Assembly: GCA_001897995.1 (NCBI GenBank)
Contig: MKRV01000299.1
Span: 1 to 42,446, forward strand
Source: Alphaproteobacteria bacterium 65-37
GTDB lineage: Bacteria; Pseudomonadota; Alphaproteobacteria; Reyranellales; Reyranellaceae
Direction of reading: 5' to 3'
Length of the DNA: 42,446 nucleotides
How positions within the stretch are numbered: position 1 is the first letter of the stretch; the number at the start of each line of letters is the position of its first letter. Made by a program: the position numbers and the translations under genes. Shown here piece by piece: positions 23,609 through 32,280 of the stretch. Below the pieces are notes generated by a model, which was given only the letters and a program-made list of their open reading frames with translations, did not search any database and was not told the DNA's origin.

Positions 23609-23700
23609 GCGCCATCGGCGGCGTCCTGCGGTGGCGCGCACCCGGCACCTATGGTCTGATCGTGTGGTCTGATCGTGCCGCCGGAGACGCCGCCCGCGCT
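23609..23700 (+). pseudogene. Decayed duplicate of the hemY 3' end
   Basis: After the acetyltransferase stop, the sequence translates in one frame as SAIGGVLRWRAPGTYGLIV, matching the HemY tail GAFGTLQWRTPGTYGQIL. After removing one copy of a 13-bp tandem duplication (23652-23664 and 23665-23677), it continues as PPETPPALSL, against PPEQQIALQA in HemY. The nucleotide match is also visible (for example TGGCGC...CCCGGCACCTA). It has no start of its own and is frameshifted by the 13-bp duplication, so it is a remnant. Confidence 0.7.
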
Positions 23701-23754
23701 TTCGCTGTCGAGACGGACGTCTTCCGTTTCTTCTCCTTCGACGGGGACTCAAAG

Positions 23755-24774
23755 ATGTTCGAGACGACGCTCGCCGGCAGCCTGCCCAAACCCTCGTGGC
23801 TCGCAACGCCCAATGTGCTGTGGGCTCCCTGGACACTGTCCGGCGCCCCTCTCTTCGACGCCAAGGACGATGCCACCACGCTGGCGATCCGCCGCCAGGA
23901 ACAAGCCGGCCTCGACATCGTGAGCGACGGCGAGCAGGCACGGCAGCACTTCGTGCACGGCTTCCTGGCCGAGGTCGAAGGCGTCGACTTCGACAAGAAG
24001 GTGCGAATGGGCATTCGCAACAACCGCTACGAGGCCGATTGCCCGACCGTGACCGCCCCGTTGAAGCGCCGCAAGTTCGTGCACGAGCGCGAGGCGCGCG
24101 TCGCGCGCGCTGCGACGTCGCGCAAGCTGAAATTCACCCTGCCCGGCCCCATGACCTTGATCGACACGCTGGCCGACAACCACTACGGCGACCGCGTGAA
24201 GATGGCCTTCGCCTTCGCTGAGCTCTTGAACCAGGAAGCAAAGGATCTCGAGCGACTGGGCGTCGACGTGATCCAGTTCGACGAGCCGGCCTTCAACGTC
24301 TATCTCAAGGAGACGGTCGATTGGGGCGTGCCGGCGCTCGAGAAAGCGGCGGAAGGGCTGAAGTGCACCACGGCGGTGCATATCTGCTACGGCTACGGCA
24401 TCGAGGCCAACATCAAGTGGAAGCAGACGCTGGGCGAAAGCTGGCGCCAGTACGAGGAGACCTTCCCGGCGCTCGATCGCAGCTCGATCCAGCAGGTGTC
24501 ATTGGAATGCCGCGAAAGCCACGTGCCGCCTGAACTGATGAAATTGCTCAAGACCAAGACGGTGCTGGTCGGCGCCATCGATGTCGCCTCGGAGACGGTC
24601 GAGACCCCCCAACAGGTTGCCGAGACGCTGAAACTCGCGACGACGTTCGTCGATCCCGAACGCATCCAGGCCTGTACCAACTGCGGCATGGCGCCGATGA
24701 CGCTCGGTGTCGCCTACGCCAAGCTACGCGCCCTGGCCGAGGGCGCGGCGCTGGCCCGCAAGCAGTTCGGCTGA
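23755..24774 (+). CDS. Stand-alone MetE C-terminal-type methyltransferase
   Basis: 339 residues, about half of full MetE, corresponding to its catalytic barrel (UROD/MetE-like). The start ATG at 23755 gives MFETTLAGSLPKPSWLA, the usual beginning of these short forms. Later blocks are LKFTLPGPMTLIDTLAD, DVIQFDEPAFNVY, TTAVHICYGYG, VSLECRESHVPPEL and IQACTNCGMAPMTLG. The HIC, Glu and NCG residues match the zinc-binding His-X-Cys, Glu and Cys of MetE. It could transfer methyl groups to homocysteine from a donor other than folate-polyglutamate, as described for some core-MetE proteins, or to another thiol. Substrate unproven. No other sulfur gene is adjacent. Confidence 0.88.
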   Translation: MFETTLAGSLPKPSWLATPNVLWAPWTLSGAPLFDAKDDATTLAIRRQEQAGLDIVSDGEQARQHFVHGFLAEVEGVDFDKKVRMGIRNNRYEADCPTVTAPLKRRKFVHEREARVARAATSRKLKFTLPGPMTLIDTLADNHYGDRVKMAFAFAELLNQEAKDLERLGVDVIQFDEPAFNVYLKETVDWGVPALEKAAEGLKCTTAVHICYGYGIEANIKWKQTLGESWRQYEETFPALDRSSIQQVSLECRESHVPPELMKLLKTKTVLVGAIDVASETVETPQQVAETLKLATTFVDPERIQACTNCGMAPMTLGVAYAKLRALAEGAALARKQFG

Positions 24775-24875
24775 ACCGACTGCACAGTCGATAAACCGAC
24801 CTCCACCGCCTCCGACCGGCGCGCAACCTCGTTCGGCCTCAAACGTTTCCGTCCGGGAAACGTGGGGATGGGAAG

Positions 24876-25262
24876 ATGCGAGCACGGTCGGTTTTGTCGA
24901 TGACGGTCGTTGCGGTCGTTCTGGCGGCCGTATCGTTGTCGATGGCGCAGGCCCAGGGCCTGCCGACCGAGATCGGCCAGTGCGTCACCACCAAGATCAA
25001 ATCGGCCGGCGGCCGCTTCGCCGACGATCCGGCGAGCGGCAGCACCATCGCCTACGAGAACGGCGGCTCCCAGGTGAGCTACGAGGTCTTGCCGGCGGTC
25101 GCGGCGTCGCGCGTCGGCGACCAGGTGCGGCTTTCCCTCGTGAGCCGGCCGCGCAACTGCCCGGCCACCGACCAGCGCGGCTCGGTCTATCGGGCGCGCA
25201 ACCTGCGCACGCAGCAGGGTTGGGAGCTTCCCGACTCGGCGCACAAATGCGGCGGCGCCTGA
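24876..25262 (+). CDS. Small secreted protein of unknown function
   Basis: 128 residues with a clear signal peptide (MRARSVLSMTVVAVVLAAVSLSMAQAQG, cleavage after AQA). The mature part, starting LPTEIGQCVTTKIKSAGGRF, has three Cys and a beta-rich look (SGSTIAYENGGSQVSYEVL, VRLSLVSRPRNCP). I do not recognise a family. The ATG follows GGGAAG. Its stop is two bases before the start of the next small gene, so the two are probably co-transcribed. A periplasmic or secreted location is inferred from the signal peptide. Confidence 0.8.
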   Translation: MRARSVLSMTVVAVVLAAVSLSMAQAQGLPTEIGQCVTTKIKSAGGRFADDPASGSTIAYENGGSQVSYEVLPAVAASRVGDQVRLSLVSRPRNCPATDQRGSVYRARNLRTQQGWELPDSAHKCGGA

Positions 25263-25264
25263 CC

Positions 25265-25717
25265 ATGCGCCGGCGGCTGCTCCTCGCTGCCGTGATCCTG
25301 GGCCTCGTGCCAGTAACGGCGTCCGGCCCGATGGCGGCACCGTACGCCAAGCCCGACGTCCGTCGCGCCGTTCTCGACGCCGCGCGTGCCCCGGTCGAAA
25401 AAGAGCTCAATCAACCGGTGCGCTTCGTCGTGGAACAGCTCGGCCAAGCGGCCGGCTGGGCCTTCCTGCGCGCCCGCATGGTCACGCCCGATGGCCGGCC
25501 CATCTCCTATGCCGGCACCCGCTTCGCCGAAGCGGCGGCCAATGGCGGCAAGTCGACCAGCTATGCGGCGCTGCTGCGCCGCGACAGCGGCACCTGGAAC
25601 GTGACGACCTATGCGATTGGTCCGACCGACCTCGCCTGGCACGACTGGCAGACACGATATCGCGCGCCCAAGGCGATCTTCGAGGCCCCCGAGACCGAGG
25701 GCCTAACGGCGGAATGA
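25265..25717 (+). CDS. Small secreted protein of unknown function
   Basis: 150 residues. The start ATG at 25265 follows the upstream stop by two bases. The signal peptide is MRRRLLLAAVILGLVPVTAS with likely cleavage before APYAKPD. The mature part (DVRRAVLDAARAPVEKELNQPVRFVVEQL, GWAFLRARMVTPDGRPISY, WNVTTYAIGPTDLAWHDW) resembles many small uncharacterised alphaproteobacterial periplasmic proteins. No cysteines or catalytic motif stand out. It ends 15 bp before the convergent mutS stop. Function unknown. Confidence 0.78.
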   Translation: MRRRLLLAAVILGLVPVTASGPMAAPYAKPDVRRAVLDAARAPVEKELNQPVRFVVEQLGQAAGWAFLRARMVTPDGRPISYAGTRFAEAAANGGKSTSYAALLRRDSGTWNVTTYAIGPTDLAWHDWQTRYRAPKAIFEAPETEGLTAE

Positions 25718-25732
25718 TCGGGGAGCGAATGA

Positions 25733-28405
25733 TCAGGAGGAATGCGGCAGCCGCTGGCGCAGCGCATAGACCAGCTCCAGCGCCTCGCGCGGCGACAGCT
25801 CGTCGGGATTGACGTCGGCCAGCGCCTTCTCGATCTCGGACTCCTTGGCCTTGCCCGCGCTGCCGGCCGGCCGCGCCGGCGCGGCGGCGAACAGCGGCAG
25901 GTCGTCGGCAAGCTTGGTCACCGCGCCCGACTGCTCGCCCTTCTCCAGCACCGCCAGCACTTCCTCCGCCCGCGACACGACGGCGGGCGGCAGGCCGGCA
26001 AGCTGCGCGACGTGGATGCCGTAGGAGCGGTCGGCGGCGCCCGGCGCCACCTCATGCAGGAACACGACCTCGTTCTGCCACTCCTTCACCCGCATCGTGT
26101 AGGGGGCGAGCGCGGCCAGCCGCTCCTTCAGCGCGCCCAGCTCGTGATAGTGGGTGGCGAACAGGGCGCGGCTGCGATTGACGTCGTGCAGATGCTCGAG
26201 GGTCGCCCAGGCGATCGACAGGCCATCGAAGGTCGCCGTGCCGCGGCCGATCTCGTCGAGGATCACCAAGCTGCGCGCCGTCGCCTGGTTGAGGATCGCC
26301 GCCGTCTCGACCATCTCGACCATGAAGGTCGAGCGGCCGCGCGCCAGATCGTCGGCGGCGCCGACGCGGCTGAACAGGCGATCAACGATGCCGATGGTCG
26401 CGGCCTTGGCCGGCACGAAGGAACCGGCCTGCGCCAGCACCACGATCAGCGCGTTCTGGCGCAGGAAGGTCGACTTGCCGGCCATGTTGGGACCGGTCAG
26501 CAGCCACAGCCGGCGCTCGGTGCCGAGATCGCAATCGTTGGGCACGAACCCCGCCCCGCCCTGACGGCTGAGCGCCGCCTCGACCACGGGATGCCGCCCG
26601 CCGTCGACTGCGAAGGCCGGGTCGTCGGCCAGGATCGGCCGCACGTAGTTGCTGGAGGCCGCCAGCTCGGCAAGGCCAGTCGCGACGTCGAGGTTGGCCA
26701 GCGCCCGGCCGGCCGCGGCGACGGCCGTGGAGACCGCCATCACCTTGGCGACCAACTCCTCGAAGATCGCGAGCTCGAGCGCCAGCGCCTGGTCGGCGGC
26801 GCGGCCGATGCGGGTCTCGAGGTCGGCGAGCTCGGCGGTACTGTAGCGCGTGGCGTTCGACATCGACTGCCGGCGCGTGAAGCCCAGGGCCGCGATATCG
26901 AGCTTGTCGGCATGCGTCGCCGTCACCTCGATATGGTAGCCGATCATGTTGTTGTGCCGGATCTTGAGCGAGGCGACGCCGGTCTGGGTCCGGTACTTGG
27001 CCTCGAGTCCCGCAACGGTCTTGCGGCTGTCGTCACGCAGGGTGCGCTGCTCGTCGAGCTCGGGGCGATAGCCCTGGCGCACGAAGCCGCCATCGCGCAC
27101 CAGCAGCGGCGGCTCGTCGGCCAGCGCTTCGGCGAGCGCCGCGACAGTGACGCGGTGGCCCGAACAGTCGGCCACGATGGCCGCGAGCGGCGCCGGCGGC
27201 GGCGCCAGCGCTTCGGGCTCGGCGGTCAGGGACTGGGCCAGCGCCTCGCCGGCCTCGAGGCCGTCGCGCAGCGCCGCGAGATCGCGCGGCCCGCCACGGC
27301 CGACGCTGAGGCGCTGCAGGGCGCGCTCGATGTCGGGCGTGCGGCGCAGGGTCTCGCGCACGCGCTCGCGTACCGCCGGCCGTTCGACGAAGAGCTGCAC
27401 CAGGTCGAGACGGCGCTCGATCTCCGGCCGTTCGGTCAGAGGTGCTGCGATGCGCTCGGCCAGCAGGCGCGCGCCCGGCCCGGTGAGCGTGCGGTCGATG
27501 GTGGCGAGCAGGCTGCCGTCGCGGCGACCGTCGAGGCTCTTCACCAGCTCGAGGTTGCGCCGGGTCGCCGGATCGATCTCCATCGTGCCGTCGGCCCGCT
27601 CGCGGCGCGGCGGCAACAGCGCCGGGCGCTTGCCCGCCTGGGTCAGCTCGACATAGTCGAGCAGCGCACCGCAGGCGGCGATTTCGGCCCGCGAGAAGGC
27701 GCCGAAACTGTCGAGGGCGGCGACGTTGAAGGCCGTCTGCAGGCGCTTGCGGGCATTGTCGCTGTCGAACCGCGCCGACGGCAGCGGCGTCAGCACGGCG
27801 TTCCACTCCTCAAGCACCGCCTTCAAGGGCTCGCGCGCCAGCAGGCGGTCGGGCACCAGCAGCTCGCCGGGCGCCAGGCGCGCCAGCGCGGCCGCCAGCT
27901 GGCCAACCTGCACGGGCTGGGCGGCGAAATCCGCGGTCGACAGGTCGAGCCAGCCCAGCGCCAGGTCGCCCTGCGCCTCGGCCACGGCGGCAAGGTAGTT
28001 GTGGCTGCGCGCGTCGAGCAGCGCATCCTCGGTCAGAGTGCCCGGGGTGATGACGCGGACCACCGCGCGCTCGACCACCGACTTGGCGCCGCGCTTCTTG
28101 GCCTCGGCCGGATCCTCGACCTGCTCGCAGACAGCGACCTTGAAGCTCTGGCGGATCAGCCGCGACAGATAGGCTTCGTGGCTGTGCACCGGCACGCCGC
28201 ACATCTTGATGTCTTCGCCGAGATGCTGGCCGCGCTTGGTGAGGGCGATATCGAGCGCCGCCGAGGCCTTCACCGCGTCGTCGAAGAACAGCTCGTAGAA
28301 ATCGCCCATCCGGTAGAAGACCAGATGGTCCGGATGCGCCGCCTTGATCGCCAGGTACTGGCGCATCATCGGCGTGGCGTCGGCGGGAATGGAACTGTCC
28401 GGCAC
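25733..28405 (-). CDS. mutS: DNA mismatch repair protein MutS
   Basis: 890 residues, a usual MutS length. The start is GTG at 28405 with GGAGGAG seven bases upstream, giving [30 protein letters not shown]. The open frame upstream is not MutS-like. The mismatch-reading Phe-X-Glu is in [14 protein letters not shown]. The ATPase domain has Walker [28 protein letters not shown], Walker [18 protein letters not shown] and [13 protein letters not shown]. It recognises mismatches and loops in DNA and recruits MutL. It is divergent from maeB across about 185 bp, a neighbourhood also seen in other alphaproteobacteria. Confidence 0.98.
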   Translation of the reverse strand: MPDSSIPADATPMMRQYLAIKAAHPDHLVFYRMGDFYELFFDDAVKASAALDIALTKRGQHLGEDIKMCGVPVHSHEAYLSRLIRQSFKVAVCEQVEDPAEAKKRGAKSVVERAVVRVITPGTLTEDALLDARSHNYLAAVAEAQGDLALGWLDLSTADFAAQPVQVGQLAAALARLAPGELLVPDRLLAREPLKAVLEEWNAVLTPLPSARFDSDNARKRLQTAFNVAALDSFGAFSRAEIAACGALLDYVELTQAGKRPALLPPRRERADGTMEIDPATRRNLELVKSLDGRRDGSLLATIDRTLTGPGARLLAERIAAPLTERPEIERRLDLVQLFVERPAVRERVRETLRRTPDIERALQRLSVGRGGPRDLAALRDGLEAGEALAQSLTAEPEALAPPPAPLAAIVADCSGHRVTVAALAEALADEPPLLVRDGGFVRQGYRPELDEQRTLRDDSRKTVAGLEAKYRTQTGVASLKIRHNNMIGYHIEVTATHADKLDIAALGFTRRQSMSNATRYSTAELADLETRIGRAADQALALELAIFEELVAKVMAVSTAVAAAGRALANLDVATGLAELAASSNYVRPILADDPAFAVDGGRHPVVEAALSRQGGAGFVPNDCDLGTERRLWLLTGPNMAGKSTFLRQNALIVVLAQAGSFVPAKAATIGIVDRLFSRVGAADDLARGRSTFMVEMVETAAILNQATARSLVILDEIGRGTATFDGLSIAWATLEHLHDVNRSRALFATHYHELGALKERLAALAPYTMRVKEWQNEVVFLHEVAPGAADRSYGIHVAQLAGLPPAVVSRAEEVLAVLEKGEQSGAVTKLADDLPLFAAAPARPAGSAGKAKESEIEKALADVNPDELSPREALELVYALRQRLPHSS

Positions 28406-28590
28406 GAAACTCCTCCGCGCCCGTCCTAGCACAGGCGGCCGGACGGTCCATGTGGACGAGAGGTGGACGATATTGGAGAGATCTGGGGAGCGGCGGCCAC
28501 CTCGAAAAGGCGGCGTTGCAGCGCGGCATGGCCGGCTGGTACCGAGCCTGGATTGTCGCCAATATGACACCTCAACCGGGAGAGAAACGC

Positions 28591-30891
28591 ATGGCGAGCA
28601 TCAGCTCGGAAGCAATGGTCAATGAAATGGGGGATTTGGACGGCGATTCGCTTCGCATGCATCGTGAAGGGCGGCCGGGAAAGATCGAGATCATTGCCAC
28701 CAAGCCGCTGGTTACCCAACGTGACCTGGCGCTCGCCTACTCGCCCGGCGTCGCCGCGCCCTGCCTCGAGATCGCGAAGAACCCCGACACGGCCTACGAC
28801 TACACCGCCAAGGGCAACCTGGTGGCTGTCATTTCCAACGGCACCGCGGTGCTGGGCCTCGGCGACCTCGGCGCGCTGGGCGGCAAGCCGGTGATGGAGG
28901 GCAAGGCCGTCCTCTTCAAACGCTTCGCCGACGTCGACTGCATCGATCTCGAGGTCGACACCAAGGACGTCGACCAGTTCGTCAACTGCGTGCGCTACCT
29001 CGGGCCGACCTTCGGCGGCATCAACCTCGAGGACATCAAGGCGCCGGAGTGCTTCATCATCGAGCAGCGCCTGCGCGAGCTGATGGACATCCCGATCTTC
29101 CACGACGACCAGCACGGCACCGCGATCGTCTCCGCCGCCGGCCTGATCAACGCGCTGCACCTCACCGGCCGCAACATCAAGGACGTCAAGATGGTGGTGA
29201 ACGGCGCCGGCGCCGCCTCCATCGCCTGCATCGAGCTGGTCAAGGCCATGGGCCTGCCGCACGACAACGCCATCCTCTGCGACACCAAGGGCGTCATCTA
29301 CCAGGGCCGCACCGAGGGCATGAACCAGTGGAAGAGCGCCCACGCGGTGAAGACCAAGGCGCGCACCCTCGAGGAGGCCATGAAGGGGGCCGACGTGTTC
29401 TTCGGCCTGTCGGTCAAGGGCGCGGTGACCAAGGAGATGGTTCAGTCGATGGCGGCCAAGCCGATCATCTTCGCCATGGCCAATCCCGATCCCGAGATCA
29501 CGCCGGAGGACGTGAAGTCGGTGCGTGCCGACGCCATCATCGCGACCGGCCGCAGCGACTACGCCAACCAGATCAATAACGTGCTGGGCTTCCCCTACAT
29601 CTTCCGCGGCGCGCTCGACGTGCGGGCACGCACCATCAACGAGGAGATGAAGATCGCCGCTGCCGAGGCGCTGGCCAAGCTCGCCCGCGAGGACGTGCCC
29701 GACGAGGTCGACCGTGCCTATTCCGGCCGCCGACTGCGCTACGGGCCCGACTATGTCGTGCCGGTGCCGTTCGATCCGCGCCTGATCTCCTACGTCTCCT
29801 GTGCAGTGGCGCAGGCCGCCATGGATTCCGGCGTGGCCCGCAAGCCGATCCCCGACATGGCCGAGTATCGCCGCTCGCTGTCCGGTCGCCTCGATCCGAC
29901 CAGCCACTGGCTGCAGAGCCTGTTCGAGCAGGTCAAGGCCAACCCGCGCCGCATCGTCTTCGCCGAGGGCGAGGAGGAACGCACCATCCGTGCCGCCGTC
30001 ATGTTCCGCGACAACGGCTACGGCACGCCGATCCTGATCGGCCGCGAGGAGCAGGTGCGCGACACCATGAAGTCGCTCGGCATCAACGACGATTCGGGCC
30101 TCGAGATCCACAATGCCCGCCTGTCGACCCGCAACGCGCCCTATACCGAGTTGGTTTACAAGCGCCTGCAGCGCGACGGCTACCTGCGCCGCGACGTGCA
30201 GCGCATGGTCAATCAGGGGCGCAACGTATTCGGCGCCTGCATGGTGGCGATGGGCGACGCCGATGGCATGGTGACCGGCATCACGCGCCGCTTCCCGGAA
30301 TGCTACAGCGACATCAAGCGCGTGATCGACGTCGAGCCGCACAAGGTGCCGATCGGCTACTCGATCGTGGTGTCGCGCCACGGCACGGTGTTCCTGGCCG
30401 ACACCTCGATCAACGAGACGCCGAGCCCCGAGCAGCTCGCCACCATCGCCAGGCAGATGGCCAACAACGCGCGCACCATGGGCCACGATCCGCGCGTCGC
30501 CTTCCTGTCCTTCTCCAATTTCGGCAGCCGCGAGATCGAACGGATCGACCGCATCCGCAAGGCGATCCGCCTGCTCGACGCCGAGGAGGTCGACTTCGAG
30601 TATGACGGCGAGATGCAGGCCGACATGGCGCTCGACTACGAGCTGCTGCGCTCGACCTATCCGTTCTGCCGCCTCACCGGCCCGGCCAACGTGCTGGTGA
30701 TGCCGGGCCTGCACTCGGCGCACATCTCCTCGCGGCTGATGCAGTCGCTGGGCGGCGTCACGGTGATCGGCCCGGTGATCGACGGCCTGCAGAAGCCGGT
30801 CCAGGTCGTGCAGATGGGCGCGACGGTCAGCGACCTCGTGAATCACGCCGCCCTGGCCGCCTACGGTGCGCTGAGCAACGGCCGCCGCTAG
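28591..30891 (+). CDS. maeB: NADP-dependent malic enzyme with C-terminal phosphotransacetylase domain
   Basis: 766 residues, multidomain MaeB. It converts malate to pyruvate and CO2 with NADP. The start ATG at 28591 has GGGAGAG eight bases upstream; earlier in-frame codons lack family sequence. The malic N-domain has the signature [31 protein letters not shown]. The nucleotide-binding part contains [10 protein letters not shown] and [15 protein letters not shown]. Residues from about 440 ([21 protein letters not shown]) form a phosphotransacetylase-like domain that in relatives binds acetyl-CoA for regulation and is not thought to be catalytic. It serves the route from TCA intermediates to pyruvate and NADPH. 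Confidence 0.97.
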   Translation: MASISSEAMVNEMGDLDGDSLRMHREGRPGKIEIIATKPLVTQRDLALAYSPGVAAPCLEIAKNPDTAYDYTAKGNLVAVISNGTAVLGLGDLGALGGKPVMEGKAVLFKRFADVDCIDLEVDTKDVDQFVNCVRYLGPTFGGINLEDIKAPECFIIEQRLRELMDIPIFHDDQHGTAIVSAAGLINALHLTGRNIKDVKMVVNGAGAASIACIELVKAMGLPHDNAILCDTKGVIYQGRTEGMNQWKSAHAVKTKARTLEEAMKGADVFFGLSVKGAVTKEMVQSMAAKPIIFAMANPDPEITPEDVKSVRADAIIATGRSDYANQINNVLGFPYIFRGALDVRARTINEEMKIAAAEALAKLAREDVPDEVDRAYSGRRLRYGPDYVVPVPFDPRLISYVSCAVAQAAMDSGVARKPIPDMAEYRRSLSGRLDPTSHWLQSLFEQVKANPRRIVFAEGEEERTIRAAVMFRDNGYGTPILIGREEQVRDTMKSLGINDDSGLEIHNARLSTRNAPYTELVYKRLQRDGYLRRDVQRMVNQGRNVFGACMVAMGDADGMVTGITRRFPECYSDIKRVIDVEPHKVPIGYSIVVSRHGTVFLADTSINETPSPEQLATIARQMANNARTMGHDPRVAFLSFSNFGSREIERIDRIRKAIRLLDAEEVDFEYDGEMQADMALDYELLRSTYPFCRLTGPANVLVMPGLHSAHISSRLMQSLGGVTVIGPVIDGLQKPVQVVQMGATVSDLVNHAALAAYGALSNGRR

Positions 30892-30908
30892 AGCCGTGGC
30901 GTAAGGCG

Positions 30909-31526
30909 ATGGCGCTCGAGACCTGGTGGCTCTATCTCGGCGCCGTCGTGCTGATCGCCAGCACGCCGGGCCCCAACGTGCTCTACGTCACCACCCGGAG
31001 CATCCGCTTCGGGTTGGGACCGGCCTTTGTTGGCATGACGGGCTGCCTCGTGGCGCTCGTGCTGATGCTCACGGGGTCGGTCGCCGGCTTGAGTGCGCTC
31101 CTGCTGGCACTGCCGACCGCTTTCGATGTCCTGAAGATCGCGGGCGCCGCCTACCTGGTCTATCTCGGCATTCAGCTTTGGCGCGAGCCGGTCGAGCCCG
31201 ATGCGGTGCCGTCGCCGACGGGCACATCGAAAGCGGCACTATTCCGCGACGGATTCCTGGTCGGCATCAGCAATCCCAAGCTGCTGATCTTCGCGGCGGC
31301 CTTCTTCCCGCAGTTCATCGACCCCACGAGCGCGTGGCTGCCGCAGTTCGCGCTGATGGTCGCGACCTTCATGGGCGTCGAGCTATTCTTCTACTCGATC
31401 TACGCGCTCTCCGGCCGCAAGCTGGCGGACCGGCTGATGCACGGGATCTGGCGGCGCCGATTGAACCGGGCCAGCGGCCTGGTCTTCATCGGCTTCGGCG
31501 CCGCCTTGCTGCGCTATAAGCCCTGA
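30909..31526 (+). CDS. LysE/RhtB-family amino-acid exporter
   Basis: 205 residues with about six membrane segments. The N-terminal signature STPGPNVLYVTTRSIRFG is diagnostic (family: xxPGPxxlxv). Later segments include AGAAYLVYLGIQLWRE, FRDGFLVGISNPKLLIFAAAFFPQFID and the C-terminal GLVFIGFGAALL. It exports amino acids or related small molecules; the specific substrate is unknown. It begins 17 bp after maeB and is probably on the same transcript. It ends convergent with rnk. Confidence 0.92.
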   Translation: MALETWWLYLGAVVLIASTPGPNVLYVTTRSIRFGLGPAFVGMTGCLVALVLMLTGSVAGLSALLLALPTAFDVLKIAGAAYLVYLGIQLWREPVEPDAVPSPTGTSKAALFRDGFLVGISNPKLLIFAAAFFPQFIDPTSAWLPQFALMVATFMGVELFFYSIYALSGRKLADRLMHGIWRRRLNRASGLVFIGFGAALLRYKP

Positions 31527-31550
31527 GAGAGAGGGCCCTGAATGAGGGCT
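31519..31550. terminator. Weak hairpins between convergent LysE-type gene and rnk
   Basis: AGCCCT (31519-31524) can pair with AGGGC at 31532-31536 or with AGGGCT at 31545-31550. GCCCT (31535-31539) can also pair with AGGGC at 31545-31549. The repeats span the 22-bp gap and both gene ends. Stems are short and there is no T-run, so this is only a candidate bidirectional terminator. Confidence 0.3.
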
Positions 31551-31947
31551 ACTGCTGCACCTTCACGACCGTGAGCTGGTGCTTGCGGCCGTCGCGCGCC
31601 GTCCAGGAGATCGACTGGCCGACGGCCAGGCCGATCAGCGCGGCGCCGACCGGCGTCATCACCGAGATCTTGTGATGGGTGCTGTCCTCGTCGACCGGAT
31701 AGACCAGCGTCTCCGTGCGCTCGCGCCCGTCGTCGGAGCGGAACGTCACGGTCGAGCCCATGCGCACGACATCGGCCGGCACACTGCCCTCGGTCACGAT
31801 CTTGGCGCGTTCCATCTCGTTCAACAGCTCCTCGGCGACCTCGGGAAGGCGCTCGAGCGAGGCGGTGGCGAGATCGGTGAGCCGCTCGTAATCGGCAGCG
31901 CTGACGACGATGTTGGGAACCGACCGGTTCCGCACGACTGCGGGCAT
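31549..31947 (-). CDS. rnk: Rnk-type regulator (GreA/GreB C-terminal domain family)
   Basis: 132 residues. The N-terminal helical part (VVSAADYERLTDLATASLERLPEVAEELLNEMERAKIV) is shorter than the coiled coil of GreA, as in Rnk. The C-terminal GreA/GreB-like domain reads VRMGSTVTFRSDDGRERTETLVYPVDED, VMTPVGAALIGLAVGQSISW. Rnk binds RNA polymerase near the secondary channel and was first described as a regulator of nucleoside diphosphate kinase. The ATG at 31947 follows AGGAG. Small plasmid-borne and chromosomal Rnk paralogs exist, so the exact regulatory role here is inferred. Confidence 0.9.
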   Translation of the reverse strand: MPAVVRNRSVPNIVVSAADYERLTDLATASLERLPEVAEELLNEMERAKIVTEGSVPADVVRMGSTVTFRSDDGRERTETLVYPVDEDSTHHKISVMTPVGAALIGLAVGQSISWTARDGRKHQLTVVKVQQ

Positions 31948-32213
31948 CGCTGATGCTCCTGCTTAGTGAACCCAAAATTTAAGAGAACTGTCGGCAATCG
32001 CGCATAGGCGATTCAGTGCCCCGACGCCGGGACACGAGGAGCCGGCTCGGGGACTACGCTTCCGCGATCGGATGGTTCCGTCGCGGCACCAGGGCGAGAA
32101 TGACCGAGAAGTTCATACCCAAGACGTAAGCCTCGGGGCGCGCGCTTTCAAGCCCGTTCGCAGCGTGACGGAACAGGCCAAAGGCCCCGCCGGCCGGACG
32201 CCCGGCGGCGGCC
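31948..32213. other. Gene-free stretch between rnk and the PanE-like gene
   Basis: This holds the rnk upstream region, including an AT-rich patch near 31974-31985 and a perfect small inverted repeat, AATCGC-GCATAG-GCGATT (31996-32013), that could be an operator. From about 32180 the sequence is GC-rich with GCCGG/CCGGC symmetry and may contribute to ending the panE transcript. No tRNA, riboswitch or small coding gene could be supported. Confidence 0.4.
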
Positions 32214-32280
32214 CCTGCTTGGTCGGCCCTGCTTGATCGCCCTACTTGGTCGCCCTACTTGGTCGGCCCTACTTCGTCGC
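32214..32280 (-). repeat. 13-14-bp tandem repeat spanning the stop of the PanE-like gene
   Basis: Five consecutive copies of CCTRCTTGGTCGC or a close variant lie at 32214-32227, 32228-32240, 32241-32253, 32254-32267 and 32268-32280; two copies carry one extra G. The last copy contains the reverse complement of the gene's final codons and its TAG stop. On the coding strand the gene end is therefore repeated as ACCAAGTAGGGCG-like units downstream of the real stop. Confidence 0.88.

Noticed and set aside
25742..28429. 895-codon open frame antisense to mutS
   Set aside because: mutS has full motifs and normal length. The opposite frame shows only low-complexity Arg/Gln/Gly/Ala sequence.
28426..30846. 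806-codon open frame antisense to maeB
   Set aside because: maeB on the plus strand is unmistakable. The antisense frame is His/Gly/Ala/Arg-rich with no domain, as expected from GC-biased third positions.
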